A DNA stretch of 64,000 nt from Gonium pectorale (lineage: Eukaryota > Chlorophyta > Chlorophyceae > Chlamydomonadales > Volvocaceae): positions 194,282 through 258,281 of the forward strand of contig LSYV01000006.1 in assembly GCA_001584585.1 (NCBI GenBank). Reading direction: 5' to 3'. Below, piece after piece: positions 46,195 to 58,779 of the stretch (within the stretch, counting starts at the first letter, position 1; every line of letters begins with the position of its first letter). A model generated the notes under the pieces. It saw only the letters and a program-made list of their open reading frames with translations, was not told where the DNA came from and made no database searches. The translations under genes were made by a program, and so were the position numbers.

Positions 46195-46617
46195 TGGAAC
46201 ACGCGAGGTGGAGGCGGGTATCGTGCTGCACTGTCAGTCCTGCTAAGCAATTAATCGGATCTAGGCTCCAACTTGCACAGCCATGATGGCGCGCTCTTTG
46301 CTTAGCAAGCTTTGCCCCGGCCGCCTCAAATTACTATGGACTTGCGCCAGCCTTCCGGTACAATTGCATTTATTGATCTATACGGCTAGCGCAAGTGCTG
46401 CCCGGCCAGGCAGCGATCAGTCCGGGTGTTGCATTGCCGTTCCCGCGCTTGGACCCGACGAACGGCCCGAAATGGCCTCAAATCGCATCCTATTTAACTG
46501 CTAATTACTTACTCTATTGGACCCTCATGCCTGATTAGGAATGTTCGCTGACGATTCCGTCACAGCATTCTTTGCCCTGGTTATCAAGGCTGCGTGGATC
46601 GGAATTCCGTCGATACC
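46195..46617. promoter_or_regulatory. 423-bp divergent upstream region
   Basis: Lies between the start codons of the minus-strand GYF-like gene (46194) and the plus-strand F-box/LRR gene (46618). It must contain both 5' UTRs and both core promoters. The middle is AT-richer than the flanks. No specific element was identified with confidence. Confidence 0.6.
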
Positions 46618-49600
46618 ATGGATGCAGGAAATAGCGATGCCCTTGTTTTCAAAGACGTCTACGGTGACTCGCGACCCCGGACCGAACCCGCACTACTCAG
46701 CCTTCCATCTGAGCTCCTGGAGCTCCTTGTGCAGCGCCACGTGGCCAAGTCCTCTCTGCCGGCCATGCGCGCAAGCTGCCGGCAGCTCAAGCTGTTGGCG
46801 GACGCTCGCGTAGCCTCCATCCGCGTTCCGTACGCCGATGTACCGCGGCACAGCTTCTGGCGGACAAACCCTCTGCCAGCGGTGACTTTGCTGGAGCTGC
46901 AGCTGCCCACGCACGCAGTCAGGGACACCCCCGGCAGCGGCAGCGACGGCAGCGGCGCCGGGGGTGCGGGCGCGACGACTGCTGGGCCTGGCGGAGGTAC
47001 CACCAGTGGTGCTGGCGGGGCCGGGGGTGCCCCCAACCCAGCCGCGCCGCCGCCCCTCCTGCCGTTGCGCGCGCTCCTGCCGCCCGTCGTGCTTGCTGGC
47101 CTGCGTCGCCATCTGCCCAGCCTCCGCCACCTGACGCTCCGCAACGCAAACATGCCGCCGCTGGGTCCGCCGTCGGTTGCCCCGCCGGCGTCAGCAGCAG
47201 GGTCCGCAGCTAACGTCCCCACCTGGCTAGCGGCGACCCACCCCATCAATGCCCCCACTGAAGAGCATCCCTTGGACTTTTCGGGGCTCCAGGGCCTGGC
47301 AATCCACTGCTTGCAGCCGCCGACGGGCTCGTGGCGCGGCGCGCCGCTTCACCCCTTCCCCGGCGGCCTGGGGAGCTCCCTGGAGCGCGCTGCCGCGACC
47401 CTGACGTCACTGAGCCTGTCGTATGTGACGTTCCAGGGGAGCGACGGCGACGTGCTGGGCAAGCTGACGGGGCTGCACGAGCTGAGCATCGTGTGAGTGC
47501 GGGTTTGGGATCTGCGTGGCTTATAACTGTTGTGGCTGCCTTGATGGCTGCTGTGGTGTGTGCAGGGTGCTCGCCGGGTCGGTATGCGGCGCAATGCGAC
47601 TTGCAGCTATGCGTAAGCCCACGTGCCCACGTGCACGTGCGGCGCCTACGGGACTGGGCGCTCGAACTCCTGCTCGGAAAGGGATTCATGGGAGGGTGGG
47701 GGCAAAGGGCAAATCGGGGAGCGTACGTGTAGCGCTGGTGTGTGCTGGCTGTCGCGCCGCCTCAGGGCGGGCTGGGCACTGGCCCGTGCTCGTCTGCACT
47801 TGAGTATCACTGCAGTCCCAATGGCGGCACGCCGTGAGGTGGTCAGAATTGCGCACGCCGGCCCCGAGCGCGCCGCCGCTGCCACCTCCGCACGCCGCTG
47901 CCACCTCCGCACGCCGCTGCGCCGTCGCTCCCGGGACAACTGCTGCCGTTGCTGTTCCCGCTCCTCACCCCTGTCCTAGCGTGCTGCACGTCACCGCTCC
48001 CGCCGGCCCCTCACCCCGCCGGCCGCGCAGCTCCTGCAACAACCACACCTCCGCGGGGCTGACCTGCCTGGGAACGCTCACTCGGCTCACCCGGCTGGAC
48101 TACGTCGACGTGCACTACCAGGCAGGGCCGGGGCGGGGCAGGGCAGGGGCAGGGCAGGGGCAGGGCAGGGGTGTGATGTCTGATGTGTGGCCAGCGTCGT
48201 GGCGGGCGGGCGCGGGAAACAAGGCCGGGGAATCCGGTCCGGCAGGTTTGGATACTCGGCCAAGGGCGGAGCGGAGGGGAACAGCAGAAGGAACGCAAGG
48301 GGTCCCGTTGCAGGCTGCATCAGGTGTACATGTCTCGCTGTCCGGTGTACCTGTCTGAGTGGAGGAAGGACACTGAGCCACGCACGCCGCTCGCCAGGTG
48401 CGCTGCGTTCGCTGTGTTCGTTCATGTTCGGTCACCAGGCAACGAGGGAAGCCCACACTGGTTGACCCCCTCTCCCGCGGCTCTCCCGCGCGCCCCGCCC
48501 TGCGCACGCTGCTGCCAGGTCGGCATCCCCAGCGAGATGGTGTGCCTCTCCTCCCTCACGCGCCTGACGCGTGCCAACTTCCGATCGTGCGACTTCTACG
48601 CCGACGAGGTGGAGGCGTGGACCACCTGGGGCCCCTGCCTGACGCGCCTGGAGATGTCCTCGGGATGGCAGGTGAGTCATTACGACCCTCCCACGCCAGA
48701 CCATCCATATGCGCGGGTGGAAGGGGGCCTGCTTAAGTAAGATATTGGTGTTGCCACGGTGCTCACGACGTCTCTTGCCCGGTGCTTGCCCGGTTTCTGC
48801 CGCGTCTGTTTGCCTCCCGCCCCGTCTGTGCCCCTCCCGCCATGTCCCCAGCCCGACGGAACGCTTCCCTCCCGCTCGCTCGCTCGCTTGCAGATGACGC
48901 TGGATGCGGTGCCCTTGCTGCTTCCGAGCCTCAGAGCCCTGGTGGAGCTCGACCTGCCCGACCACTGCCTGGATACCCCCATGTGGCGCCGCCTCACGAG
49001 CCGCCTGCCGGCCCTGGCGGTCGCGCGATTCGGCTGGGTGGACCTGCCAGCGGAGGGCGGGGAGGAGGCGCACGATGAGGAAGGGGAGGAGGGCGGTGAG
49101 GAGGAGGCTGGGGCGGGCGGCGCGGGCGGGCCAGAGGTTTTGGCGGCGCCAGATGGCGAGGCGGCGCAGAGGCGGCAGGAGCTTCAACCGCACCGCGGGC
49201 TGCGGGTGCTGCGGCTGGACGGCCCGTGGGAGGGAGACAAGTGCGGCAGGTGCGGAAGGGGGCCGGGGCGGAGGGAGGCTCTCAGTCGGGTTCAGCAAGA
49301 CGACAGGCCAGTGTGTAACTGCGCAACATATCCCTTGTTCTTCATTGTTATGATAGTTTGAGGCTCCTTTGCAGCCGCGCGAATTGTCCGCTCGCTGCTG
49401 CCTCTGCGATTGCTTCCTCTGCTGATGAGACCCTTCCCCTCAATGCTGTAACTCCCCCATAAATATGTTTCATCCCCCTCCACCGGCCAGGCCACTGTTG
49501 CCGCTGCTGCCGGCGCTGGAGGAGCTCCGCGTCGGCGAGGACGCCGCGGCGCTGGCAGCCATCGCGCGGGACGACCCCTCCGTCTACGACAGGCTGGAAC

Positions 49601-50283
49601 GCGCGTTGTTACACTCGCGCCTCCTGGCGCCGCCGCCGCCACCCGCCGCCGCCGCTTCCGCCGGGACGGCGGCGGCGCGGTCCCTGCGTCTGCTGGTGGC
49701 GCCGCGCCTCTGGCTGACGCCTGCCATGGCTGGCCTGGGCTCCCTGACGTCGCTGCGCTTGCTGCCGTCGCCCGCTGCTGTTGCATCGGCGGCGGCGTTT
49801 GACGCAGAGGTGGTGCACCGCGGCACATGGCCCGATCCGCGGGTCGGCGCCGGTGGCGTTCCGTGGGCCGGTCTAGCGGAGCTTGACGTGCCTCGCGATC
49901 TCGACGCTGCGGCGCTGCTGCCGCTGTTCCCGTCGTTGCAGCGGCTCACCATCTCCCAATCATTCGGCGATGCTCTGCTCGCGTTGGCGTTGGCGGGGCC
50001 GCTGCCGCCGTCGCTGCGGGAGCTGACGCTGGCCGGTGAGCTCAAGAACGTGCCGCACCCAGAGTCCTACCGCAGGGAGCTGCTGGTGGCGCTGGCGGCG
50101 CGTGGGCTGCGGCGGCTGCTAGTGACCCGCGGGTCGCTCATGGCGGGGCGCGGGTGGGCGCGAGAGCAGCGCGGGCTGCGCCTGGCGGGCGGCCTGGAGC
50201 AGCTCGGTGCAGGGCCAGCTCCGCCTGTGAGGAGCCTGGCTCAGCGGTCGGTGCTGCAAGTTGCGGAGTTGGGCGATGAGTAG
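46618..50283 (+). CDS. F-box-like leucine-rich-repeat protein
   Basis: Five exons: 46618-47492, 48031-48121, 48519-48671, 48894-49249 and 49491-50283 (TAG). Phases agree and the product is 755 residues. The start MDAGNSDALVF leads to an F-box-like helix set, LLSLPSELLELLVQRHVAKS then MRASCRQLKLLADARV (about 28-70). Many irregular leucine-rich repeats follow, for example LRHLTLRNANMPPL, LTSLSLSYVTFQG, LTRLTRLDYVDVHYQ, LVELDLPDHCLDTP, LAELDVPRDLDA and LRELTLAGELKN. Such proteins usually act as substrate receptors of SCF ubiquitin ligases. The substrate is unknown. Gly/Ala-rich and acidic (EEGEEGGEEEAGAG) inserts interrupt the repeats. The second intron would start with GC (CAG|GCAGGG at 48122) inside a GGGCA minisatellite; all other introns are GT-AG. 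Confidence 0.88.
48122..48171 (+). repeat. GGGCAG minisatellite at the start of an intron
   Basis: GGCAGGGGCAGGGCAGGGGC units begin exactly at the proposed GC donor of the F-box/LRR gene. Repeat contraction or expansion could move the donor. Confidence 0.75.
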
Positions 50284-52142
50284 CCGGGTCCTGGACTTGG
50301 AAAGCTTTAACTGCTTGCGCTGCGGGCATCTGCAGCTTGGTAGGTTCCAAGTTACACGTCCGTCAAAGCCGGGGGGGCCATGGACGCAGCTTTGTAGGTA
50401 ACGTGGGATGCAGTCTGCGTGGGAGCCGGGGTGATGGCGGCTGTGGCATGGGGAACTACTCATAGAGAGTGCACTTGCTCCTCTCACCCAGGGGGGGGGG
50501 GCCTTGACGCGCAGCGCATAAGATGGTGCAGGCTCGGTTGCCCCGCGCGCGCATGGTGGGGCCCTCAACTGTTGCTTTTTCCGCATTCCCCTTCAAAGTA
50601 CGTTTGCCTTTTTGCATCGGTGCGGAGTGGAATGTAATGTTCTAAACTTAACATTGCTGTAGCCGTACCGGCATGGACGCTTCGATTCTGCGTTCTAGCT
50701 CCATCGGGCCGCATGGTTGAAGGGAGACTCTTACATGGGCGTCTGTTCCAGTTTGGCAGACGAATGGCTGGACGCCCGATGCAGTGGAGGCCCTCCAGTC
50801 GACAGCTGTTTTATTTTGGAATACCCTCTCCTTGCATGAAAACGACACTGCATACGACAAGCATTGCGTAATCGTACGCGACGCCGATCGACCTCCTCCT
50901 CTGCTGGAAGGTTTGTCGCAACTGCAGGCGTCCAGTCTGGGAGCAGGGCAGTGGGCACACTGGGCGCGGCGAAACAGTCAGTACAGTACCAGGTTGAAAC
51001 GCTGGCTCTCGCGCCATGCGCCCCTGACCACTTTGCAACCTAGCTCACACAGAGTGGATGGGCCGATTGGTAGCCAGGCCCCACCTTGCAGGTTTCCAGT
51101 CAAGCGCCCTTCCCCCACGGAAGGGCGGGCGCCGACAAGCATCGGGCAGCTTCATGGCGGCTCCCCTCCGGCACACGTTTGCGTGGCCGTGACAAGTTCA
51201 CCCTTTTTCCGTTACACACGTTGAGCGCGACGCGGGAGCGTAGGCCGTAGTGCGTGCACTCCTCCGGGTCTATCCGGAGCCTGTCCGGAGGCCTTGGGAA
51301 CGAGTGCAACGGAGCATCCACGTCAGGCCCACGACATTAACACCGATAGCGGTGCCACAGCTGTGACCGGATGCACACCACTTCCACACGCCAACGCGGA
51401 CGGGGCAGCGTACGGCCATACTGCGCGTACGTGCCATACGGCCATACGCCTCACAGCATGCAAAGATATGGAACTGCTGCAGCTCGGTGGGTCACACGCG
51501 GATGGGCAAACATCGGCGCACGCACATGAGCTCCCTCCCGGCCTGGAGCGGATGGGCTATGCATGACGCCCAGCAAGGCGCTGCTGGGATACAAGCGCTG
51601 GGATGCAGAGTGCACACGTATAGAGTCCAAATGTACGCGTTGGCGCCTCTTGCAATCGAGTCATATGCTTCCATGCACGCTGCTATACAATGGTTTTCTG
51701 GCTGGTAGCTACGCCGAAGCGATCCGCAACGCGCGAATACCACCCTGCCGCAACCAAGTGCTCGAGGCGATGGACGGTGCGAGCGCTACTCCCTTCGAGT
51801 TGACGGCACAACAATAGCATCGTCAAGCTTATCCCACCGATGAAATGGCGGATCCAAGCATACGGTAGCATACAGCTCACTTATCCGATTCCAGTACGAG
51901 CTCGAGATCTTGATCTTGATACCGGCACTGCAATTCTTTGGGCAACCCAAGACAGCGCGCGTATAATGTTTGATCACACATTCCGTTCAGCACACCAGTC
52001 GTTCTCCCGCCCATCCGCGTCCCGCGCCTCCGCCCGACCCGACGGCCGTGTTGCAAGCGGTCCCTTGGTAGTGCGAGCTCCCGCCGCCTCCGCGCCGCGC
52101 CTTCACTCCCGGGCAGCCAGACGCTCCTTTTTGCCCCATGGC
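50284..52142. other. Convergent intergenic region (3' UTRs)
   Basis: The 3' UTR of the F-box/LRR gene lies on the left and that of the flavin oxidoreductase gene on the right. No coding motifs were recognised in the short frames. A GCCATACGGCCATACG-like direct repeat occurs near 51413-51450. Confidence 0.6.
50633..50637 (+). promoter_or_regulatory. Candidate TGTAA polyadenylation signal of the F-box/LRR gene
   Basis: TGTAA about 350 bp after the stop codon on the same strand, a usual 3' UTR length for this group of algae. Confidence 0.5.
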
Positions 52143-55100
52143 TCACGCCTGGGCAGCGGGCGGCGCCGCCAGCGGCCAGTCGGTGTAGCCCTCAGCGTCC
52201 TGCTGGGGGTTCTTGCTGTACCAAACCTTCATGTTGAAGCCACCTGTGGCCGGACGGGAAAACCGCAGACCGGCAGGGCAAGTGGGGCACATACCAACCC
52301 GCTTCACCCTATCTATCAATCTCGCCCATTTACGCTGCCCCCCTTGCCGTTTGCGGGCTTGTTGCTTGCACCCGTGGTCGTACAGGCGTACACAGATACG
52401 GATCGCGGCCCCATACATGTGCGCATACAAACGTCCTCCGCCGGCCCACCTGCGTTGAGCCCCGCCGTCTTGACCCCGGCCGCCACCAGATCCGGCAGGT
52501 TGGCGTTGGCTATGAACGGCACGCCGTAGATGACAAGGTCCGCCACGCCCTCGGCCACGTACGACTCGCCTGCGCGCGGGATGGGTGGGAGGGGCGACCG
52601 AGGGGCCGGGGGTGGCGGCAGGCGTGTCGCATGCGGATGGGTACAGCACGCAGGTACCGTACGCAGGTACCGCACGCCGGTACCGCACGCAGGTACCGTA
52701 CGCAGTTGTGTTGTGGCGAAAGGGTGCATTAGCCCGGCTGCCCGCTGGCCGGGTTGCGGTGGGCCTTGCCCGTCGTTGGAACGGTTCGAATCGGGGCACA
52801 TGCGCGTGTGCGTTGCGTTTGCTGTGGGTGCGCTGAACTTGGACCGCGCTCGGGCTGGGCTGCGGCGACACAGCTGACCCATGGGTCGGAACCCCGACAG
52901 CCGCAGGCCTGAAGTAAGTAAAAGCAGTCAGTTGGGCAAACCTACTAGAGCTCCAGGTCTAGGGCTTGCGACCGACCATAACGGTACTACCGCACACCTT
53001 CCTTCCTTAAGTGCTTGAGCACCACGTCCTCTCGGGTCCCTGTTACCACCACGTCCCCTGCGTCACCCCACCCGTTTGCCGTGCCGGCCGTCCCGGCTCA
53101 CCCTGCTCGACGCCGAGACCGCCGTTGATGCCCAGGTTGCCCTTGTAGCCGGCGGAGCGGAAGCGGCGGAAGGGATCGAAGCTGATGTTGGGGCCGGGCA
53201 GGCCCACGAACCTGGGCGCCGTAACGCGTGCGGGAGGGGGGGGGGTAATAAAGAAGGGGAAAAACGGGTCGCGTCGGGGGAGGGCGGCAGCGCTGCATCA
53301 GTACAACCAGGGTGCGAGTAAGGCCATCATCTTCATCTCTCCTCGAGCAGGTCGCGCACGCCCGATCTGATCCCGGCAGCACGACCCGGCGCGACATCAT
53401 GCAAAGGAAGGTGCAAGTACGGGGGCCTCCTCACGCAGCCGATCCGGGCGCCGGTCCGGGACCACACATGGGCTCGCGTTGTCACCAGAATCCCACGTCG
53501 TACCAACCTGTAGTACGGCTCTCCGTTGCAGCTCGACAGGTCGACGAAGGCCAGGTTGCGCTTCGACAGCTCGGGGGCCAGGTAGTCCAGGGTCTGGGGT
53601 GACACGTGTGGCACGGCGTAGCGTCACAATGGGCTTGTGGCAGTCAGGGATCGACACGGGCGGACGTGCGACAAGCAAGCTGGACAGCCCCTGATCACTT
53701 GCATGCAGTGCGATACACTGGTCCACTGGTCTCGCTTCTGGCATACAAACTCTCTTGCGTTAGGCAAGCGCGCCTGGTATGGCAGCGGGTACGCTGGTGG
53801 CGGTGGCCCCACCCTCAGGAATGCACCCACAGTGCCCACCGCATGCACCGTCGCGGTGCCAACGCACCTCCGCGACGTCCTCCTCCGGCTCAACCAGATC
53901 CGAGAAGGTGATTCCCGGCTGGATCTTGACTGCCGTGCGGCCGGCGCCGACAGCGGCCGACACCGCGTCAACCACCTCCAGCAGCAGGCGCGCGCGATTG
54001 GCAATCGGGCCGCCGTACTTGTCCGTACGGCTGTTGGTCTTCTTGGCCAGGAAGCTCTGGAGCAGGTAGCCGTTGCCGCCGTGGATCTCCACGCCGTCGA
54101 AGCCGCCCAGCTGCGGTTATCGCAAGAGGCAGCAGGCAGTTAGGAGCGTGCAAAAGGTAAGGAGAGCGTGTCGGAGTCAAAAGCACGTGGCCTGTGCGCG
54201 AGTGTCGATCGGGCAGCGCAGCCCTGGCAGGCCTTCCGGCTTGGGCTTGTCGCCCCCACGCGTAAGAGGGTCGCTTACGCAAGTTTCAGCAGTACTTTTG
54301 GCCCAGCGGCCGCATTGTCCTGTCCGGAGGCCAAACCGTCATGGCCCCCGGCCTGCTTGCTCCCGATGGAAGTCTGAATACCCCACAAAAAGGGATGCGT
54401 AACCAGTGCCGGAGGTACGCCGGCGCATGTCCTGCAAATGATGGCGCCCCCCATGACACTCGCACCTAGAGCGCACACGCTGCGGTACCGGAAACAGCAG
54501 GCATAAGCGGTTACGCACATACCTCCCTGCTGCTGGTGCGCAGGCGCCATGCCAACCCAACGCCACTCCTCAACACCCGGCGCCCCCGTCCACGCGCCGC
54601 CCCCGCCCACACGCCGTACGGCTATGCCGTACCTTGGTTGCCCGCTGCGCAGCCGCTGCGAAGCTGGCCGACAGCTGCTCCACCTCCTGGGTGCTCATCT
54701 CGCGGGGTACCTCGTAGTCCGCCTTGACGCCGCCCTCGACGTACAGCTGGCCTGCGGGCGGCAGAGAGGAGGAGCGCAGGGGGGGGGGGCGGACGGGGAT
54801 GAGAGGGGAGGCAGGGGGGGCGGGACGGGGATGAGAGGGGAAGCAGGGGGGAAAGGGAGGCCGAGGAGGCGACGCACATTGTTGAAGATGTAGGGAAGAA
54901 GGAGCGGGAGGACGTGGGTTGCTTAGGTAAGCGATGTGGGCCACGGAGGCGCGGGGCATGAGCGGGACGGGAAGCAAGGCTGGCTGGTGTGGGGAGCATG
55001 GTGTAGCAGATGCCGCAGTGCGGCGTGGAGACAGGGGTGGATGCGCCACGCGGAGAAACGGGAGTGACGCCGCGTGGGTGCCGTGGCCAAGACAAAGGCG

Positions 55101-56349
55101 ATCGCATTGCCGCCGGGGATGCTCCGGATCGCGTTGCCACATACAAGGAGCCCGCATACGCATACACGTGAACGCACGCGAGTGGGCGCATGAATGCCTT
55201 TCACTCTACTGTGCCACCGGGCATATCCCTGTTACGGCCCTCGCGGTCGCTAGCGCGCCTTACCCGCCATGCCCACCGGGCTTGCCGACACGGTGGGCTT
55301 GTTGCCGACCAGGCTGCTGTGCGACACGCGGCCTGTGGATGGGTGGGCCGGTGGGAACCCCCGGGCAGCCGCAGTCAGTATTGAATGGCATGCACCCGGG
55401 CAAGGACGGTCTCCGCGTCGCCACCGCACGTGCGCAACTGCTGTGGGGATGGTCGGGTGCAGTATGCCGTATTGGGGCGGGAAGGCCTGGAGTGAGCCCG
55501 CAGGCCGCAGCAGGTTGCGGCGTCTCAATGAACAATCGAACAATCAAGAACCTGCTGCATGCGCTCAGGGCGCCGTGTGACAAACCATCAGGTGGCCCCC
55601 CGGCTGAGGCGGCGCGCTACTGCCACCGTACAGGTGTGCACAGCTGCAGCCGCACACACACACACACAATGGTGGTAGACCGAACCTGCGTGGAAGAGCT
55701 GCGCGAAGAAGACGCCCCCGCGTGAGTGCACCTCGTCCGTGACGGGTCGCCACGCAGCCGCCTGCTCGTCGGTGGCCAGTCCAGGGGCCCTGAAGGCAGG
55801 GGGCCAGCAGGGGGGGGGGGGTTCAGCTGCTGGGGCACAGACGGGGGCATACAGCCCGGGTGCAGACGACCCCTCCGAGGACGAGTACCGGTACCAACAC
55901 GCGTGGCCGTTCTGATACCCAAACAGCATCAGTACAAAGCGCGTACAGGCAGCGAGGATGCCAGTAAAGCTTTTCCACACCGGCTGCGCCTCACCTCACG
56001 TAACCTCGACCGTCAGGCTGCACGTAGGCACACTCGGATATGACCAGACCACCCTTGGAGGCTGAGGGGGTAGAAAAGGGATGACGGCAGCACGGGGGTT
56101 GGCCCGTGGGTTGGCCGGGACAATCCGGGACACGGGGGTTGGGGGCGGAGGTCGGCCGACGCAAGAGACGCATGTGGGGCCACACTTACCGCGCTGGCCG
56201 TAGTACAACTTGACCAGGTCGTTGGGCAGCTCGGTCTTCGGACTCATCCGGAGGCGAGTCATTGCCGACATGGCCACGCGGTGCGCCAGCTGCACATTGC
56301 CCAGCGTAACGCTTGAAATGAGCGGCGATGAGACAATCTTGGAGGTCAT
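52143..56349 (-). CDS. Old yellow enzyme family FMN oxidoreductase
   Basis: Ten exons (minus): 56349-56190, 56061-55995, 55789-55686, 55332-55264, 54751-54633, 54110-53868, 53593-53508, 53211-53102, 52569-52450 and 52243-52143 (TGA). All phases agree and the product is 392 residues, normal for the family. Landmarks are LGNVQLAHRVAMSAMTRLRM and YYGQRASKGGLVISECAYVQ near the N-terminus, FFAQLFHAGRVSH, and FDGVEIHGGNGYLLQSFLAK. In the last, His183, Asn186 and Tyr188 match the ligand-binding and proton-donor residues of the family. RTDKYGGPIANRARLLLEVV, YKGNLGINGG and ADLVIYGVPFIANANLPDLV form the FMN-phosphate side. These enzymes reduce activated C=C bonds with NAD(P)H and include 12-oxophytodienoate reductases; the physiological substrate here is unknown. 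No clear transit peptide is seen. Introns carry several minisatellites. Confidence 0.93.
52640..52706 (+). repeat. Minisatellite CAGGTACCGTACG in an intron
   Basis: Four to five imperfect 14-15 bp units (CAGGTACCGTACG, CAGGTACCGCACGC, CGGTACCGCACG) lie in the intron between exons 8 and 9 of the flavin oxidoreductase gene. KpnI-like GGTACC cores recur. Confidence 0.8.
54780..54857 (+). repeat. G-rich tandem duplication in an intron
   Basis: A unit containing GACGGGGATGAGAGGGGAGG is repeated (GACGGGGATGAGAGGGGAAG) between poly-G tracts, in the intron between exons 4 and 5 of the flavin oxidoreductase gene. Confidence 0.75.
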
Positions 56350-58118
56350 CTTTTATGTTGCTGGTTGGCGGATCACCACTGGGGAGGTCGTGTCGGAGCT
56401 ACGAGTGTCTACTCAGGAGGTGTATGGCGCACAGCGGAAGGCTGGAACCGATTAAGAAACGAATTCCATAAGTCAATACGTGCAGAGTATTGCTTATGTG
56501 AGCAGTCCGTGGCCCGGCACGCGCGATTACGCGGCGGATTACATTGTGCGTACACATGGTGACATTGGGACAAACCACAGCAGACAAACGACTATTGCTT
56601 CATGCCATTTAAGCTTGTCCTTTTGCGTTGGGTTCATGCATGGCCACTTCAACGACCTGTTGATTCCCCCGGGACAACCCTATAAAGCGAATCTCCCACA
56701 GATGAAAGCGCTAGTCCAGCCCCTTCCTTTTCAAGTTACAGGTTTCAAAGTCATAAGGGGCATAACGCCGCCGCTAGTCCGGACGGGCGGGCGACCGGCT
56801 GAGAGTCAGAGAGTACGCAGAGCACGTGGGTAACCGCTGTCCGCCGATTGACCCTTTGCTGAATCGGCGGCAGAGCACCCTTCCACCAGACCGTTATAGC
56901 GAGATGACAGCAGAAAGCCGGTTCGTTAAGTCCTCCTGGACGGAGGGCCTGTCTGCTCACGTGCATCGTGACTCGCGTTGCCCCGCCTTGCGCTGTCCTG
57001 CTGGTCAAGTCGCGCCGTAGAGGTGTGCCCCCTCTTGACCCTCTTCAGATACGGCTCAGCAACCACGACTATTCAGAAGAAGTCCTTACTGTTGAGCTGC
57101 ATGGGTGAATCTCGGGGCCCACGCCACGTCTCAATGGTCGCGATTCGCGTGCGCTCCTTCAGTCGCACAGTGCAGCCGGAGGATGCAGTCGGGCAAGGTG
57201 CATGCCTTGGGCAGTTGTCATGGCACCTCGTTTGCAACCGCCAGCGTGGCAGAGCGCAGAGACGGGAGATTGGGAGCGCGGCGGGGCANNNNNNNNNNNN
57301 NNNNNNNNNNNNNNNNNNNNNNNNNNNNNNNNNNNNNNNNNNNNNNNNNNNNNNNNNNNNNNNNNNNNNNNNNNNNNNNNNNNNNNNNNNNNNNNNNNNN
57401 NNNNNNNNNNGGACAATGTTACAAATGCACGCCTCGAAGCCCACCAGCCGCGGTCCCTTACATGGAAAAGCCGACGGACAGGGGCGGACCCTTAGCCCCG
57501 TCTATCACCTGCCTGGCATGGTCGCCCACCGGCCCGCACTGTGTTTTGGTCCACTCAAGGCTAGCCAGAGCTTCAGCCTGGCCCATTCAAGCCCACTAGC
57601 AGTCTTGTATAATGTTGACAAGCATACTGGACACGATTACTACGGAACGGGCGGCTCTGACGACAGTTGGTTGCAGGGGAGGGGGATGGTTCCCGAATTG
57701 TAACCCTCCTACGGCACACACGTGGGCACACGTCCTACGGCTAGTGCCACAAACCACAACCACGGCGGTACGCGTTGCATCCTTACAAGGGGTTATTCTA
57801 ACGTTCTGATGGCATATGGATTGAGACACAGGCTTGGTGCAGAGTGGTACAACGTGAATCGAGCCGATGCCAAAGGATGTCGCTCCGAGACCGGAAGCCT
57901 CACGAGCTCTGAACTGAGCTCCACATCTCTACAACGTCGCTTGAGCCCGCCTTGCACCTGGTTTCAACAGAGACTTTCATATCATACTTGCGCCTTTTAT
58001 CCTGCAACACTGAGTGTACAAGCGAACCAACGTGACTCACACCCTTACTGAACATGGCTATGTGCCGTGAGCAGTGTATTTGGCGTACAGATATATCATA
58101 TAGCAGTCTGTGCTAGCC
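56350..58118. other. Divergent intergenic region with a sequence gap
   Basis: Upstream regions of the flavin oxidoreductase gene (left) and of the small single-exon gene (right). It contains the 122-N gap at 57289-57410. No coding motif was recognised on either side of the gap. Confidence 0.6.
57289..57410. other. Assembly gap of 122 N
   Basis: A gap of non-placeholder length, probably estimated from read pairs. Short intergenic content is missing here. Confidence 0.95.
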
Positions 58119-58724
58119 ATGCTTGGCCTTCACAGGACGTGCGGGCGTGGGCCGTCTCTGCCCAGTTCTTACAGACGCAGGCCCCTTGTGCAAACATTTC
58201 GGACCTGCAATCCTGATCAGGTGTTGTTGAGTTGGGCACGGTGCCCTTCCAGCACCAGGCACGTCACGAGCGCGGCGACGGAGGGCAGTGCGGCCGCGGG
58301 TCCGCCTGACTCCGGCGCCGCGCCCCCGCGGCAGAGCGGAGCAAGCACTGCAAGCACCTCGCCTCCTCATCTTCCTCAGCAGCAGCAGCAGCATGGGCCG
58401 GGCATCTGCGCCTGCTGCGAGCCGGTCCGGCAAGTCGTCACCTACATCGACGGGATCGTGCTGGAGGTGGAGACCGCTGATGGTGACGTGGTTTACCTCG
58501 GCGAGGAGGATCCAGACGACGAGGAAGGCCCTGCCTTAGGCCGTAGCGGGACTGTCGGCAGCGGGGCTGACTGGGGCCCGGCGGGGCGGGGCCGGGGGCG
58601 GCTTGTGGTCGTGCCAGACATGGCCGCCGGCCCTGTGGTCACGCCGGACGTTGTGCTGCCGCCCGAATCGGTGGCGGTTATTGCCGATGCGCTGATACTG
58701 GAGGAGCCCTCGATTGAGCCATAG
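58119..58724 (+). CDS. Small single-exon protein with organelle-targeting-like N-terminus
   Basis: ATG at 58119 to TAG at 58722-58724, 201 residues. The first 50 residues (MLGLHRTCGRGPSLPSSYRR and following) are rich in Arg, Ser and Thr with almost no acid, as in chloroplast or mitochondrial transit peptides. A Ser/Pro/Gln linker follows, then ICACCEPVRQVVTYIDGIVL and EVETADGDVVYLGEEDPDDE, an acidic beta-like segment, then Gly/Val-rich sequence ending ALILEEPSIEP. A TGTAA signal lies 56 bp after the stop, which supports a real transcript. No family was recognised. The CACC pair could bind metal, but this is speculation. Confidence 0.6.
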   Translation: MLGLHRTCGRGPSLPSSYRRRPLVQTFRTCNPDQVLLSWARCPSSTRHVTSAATEGSAAAGPPDSGAAPPRQSGASTASTSPPHLPQQQQQHGPGICACCEPVRQVVTYIDGIVLEVETADGDVVYLGEEDPDDEEGPALGRSGTVGSGADWGPAGRGRGRLVVVPDMAAGPVVTPDVVLPPESVAVIADALILEEPSIEP

Positions 58725-58779
58725 CCGGGTGTGCAGTGCGCACCAGCTGTGGGGCGGCATGACCTGGCTTTGCACGACA

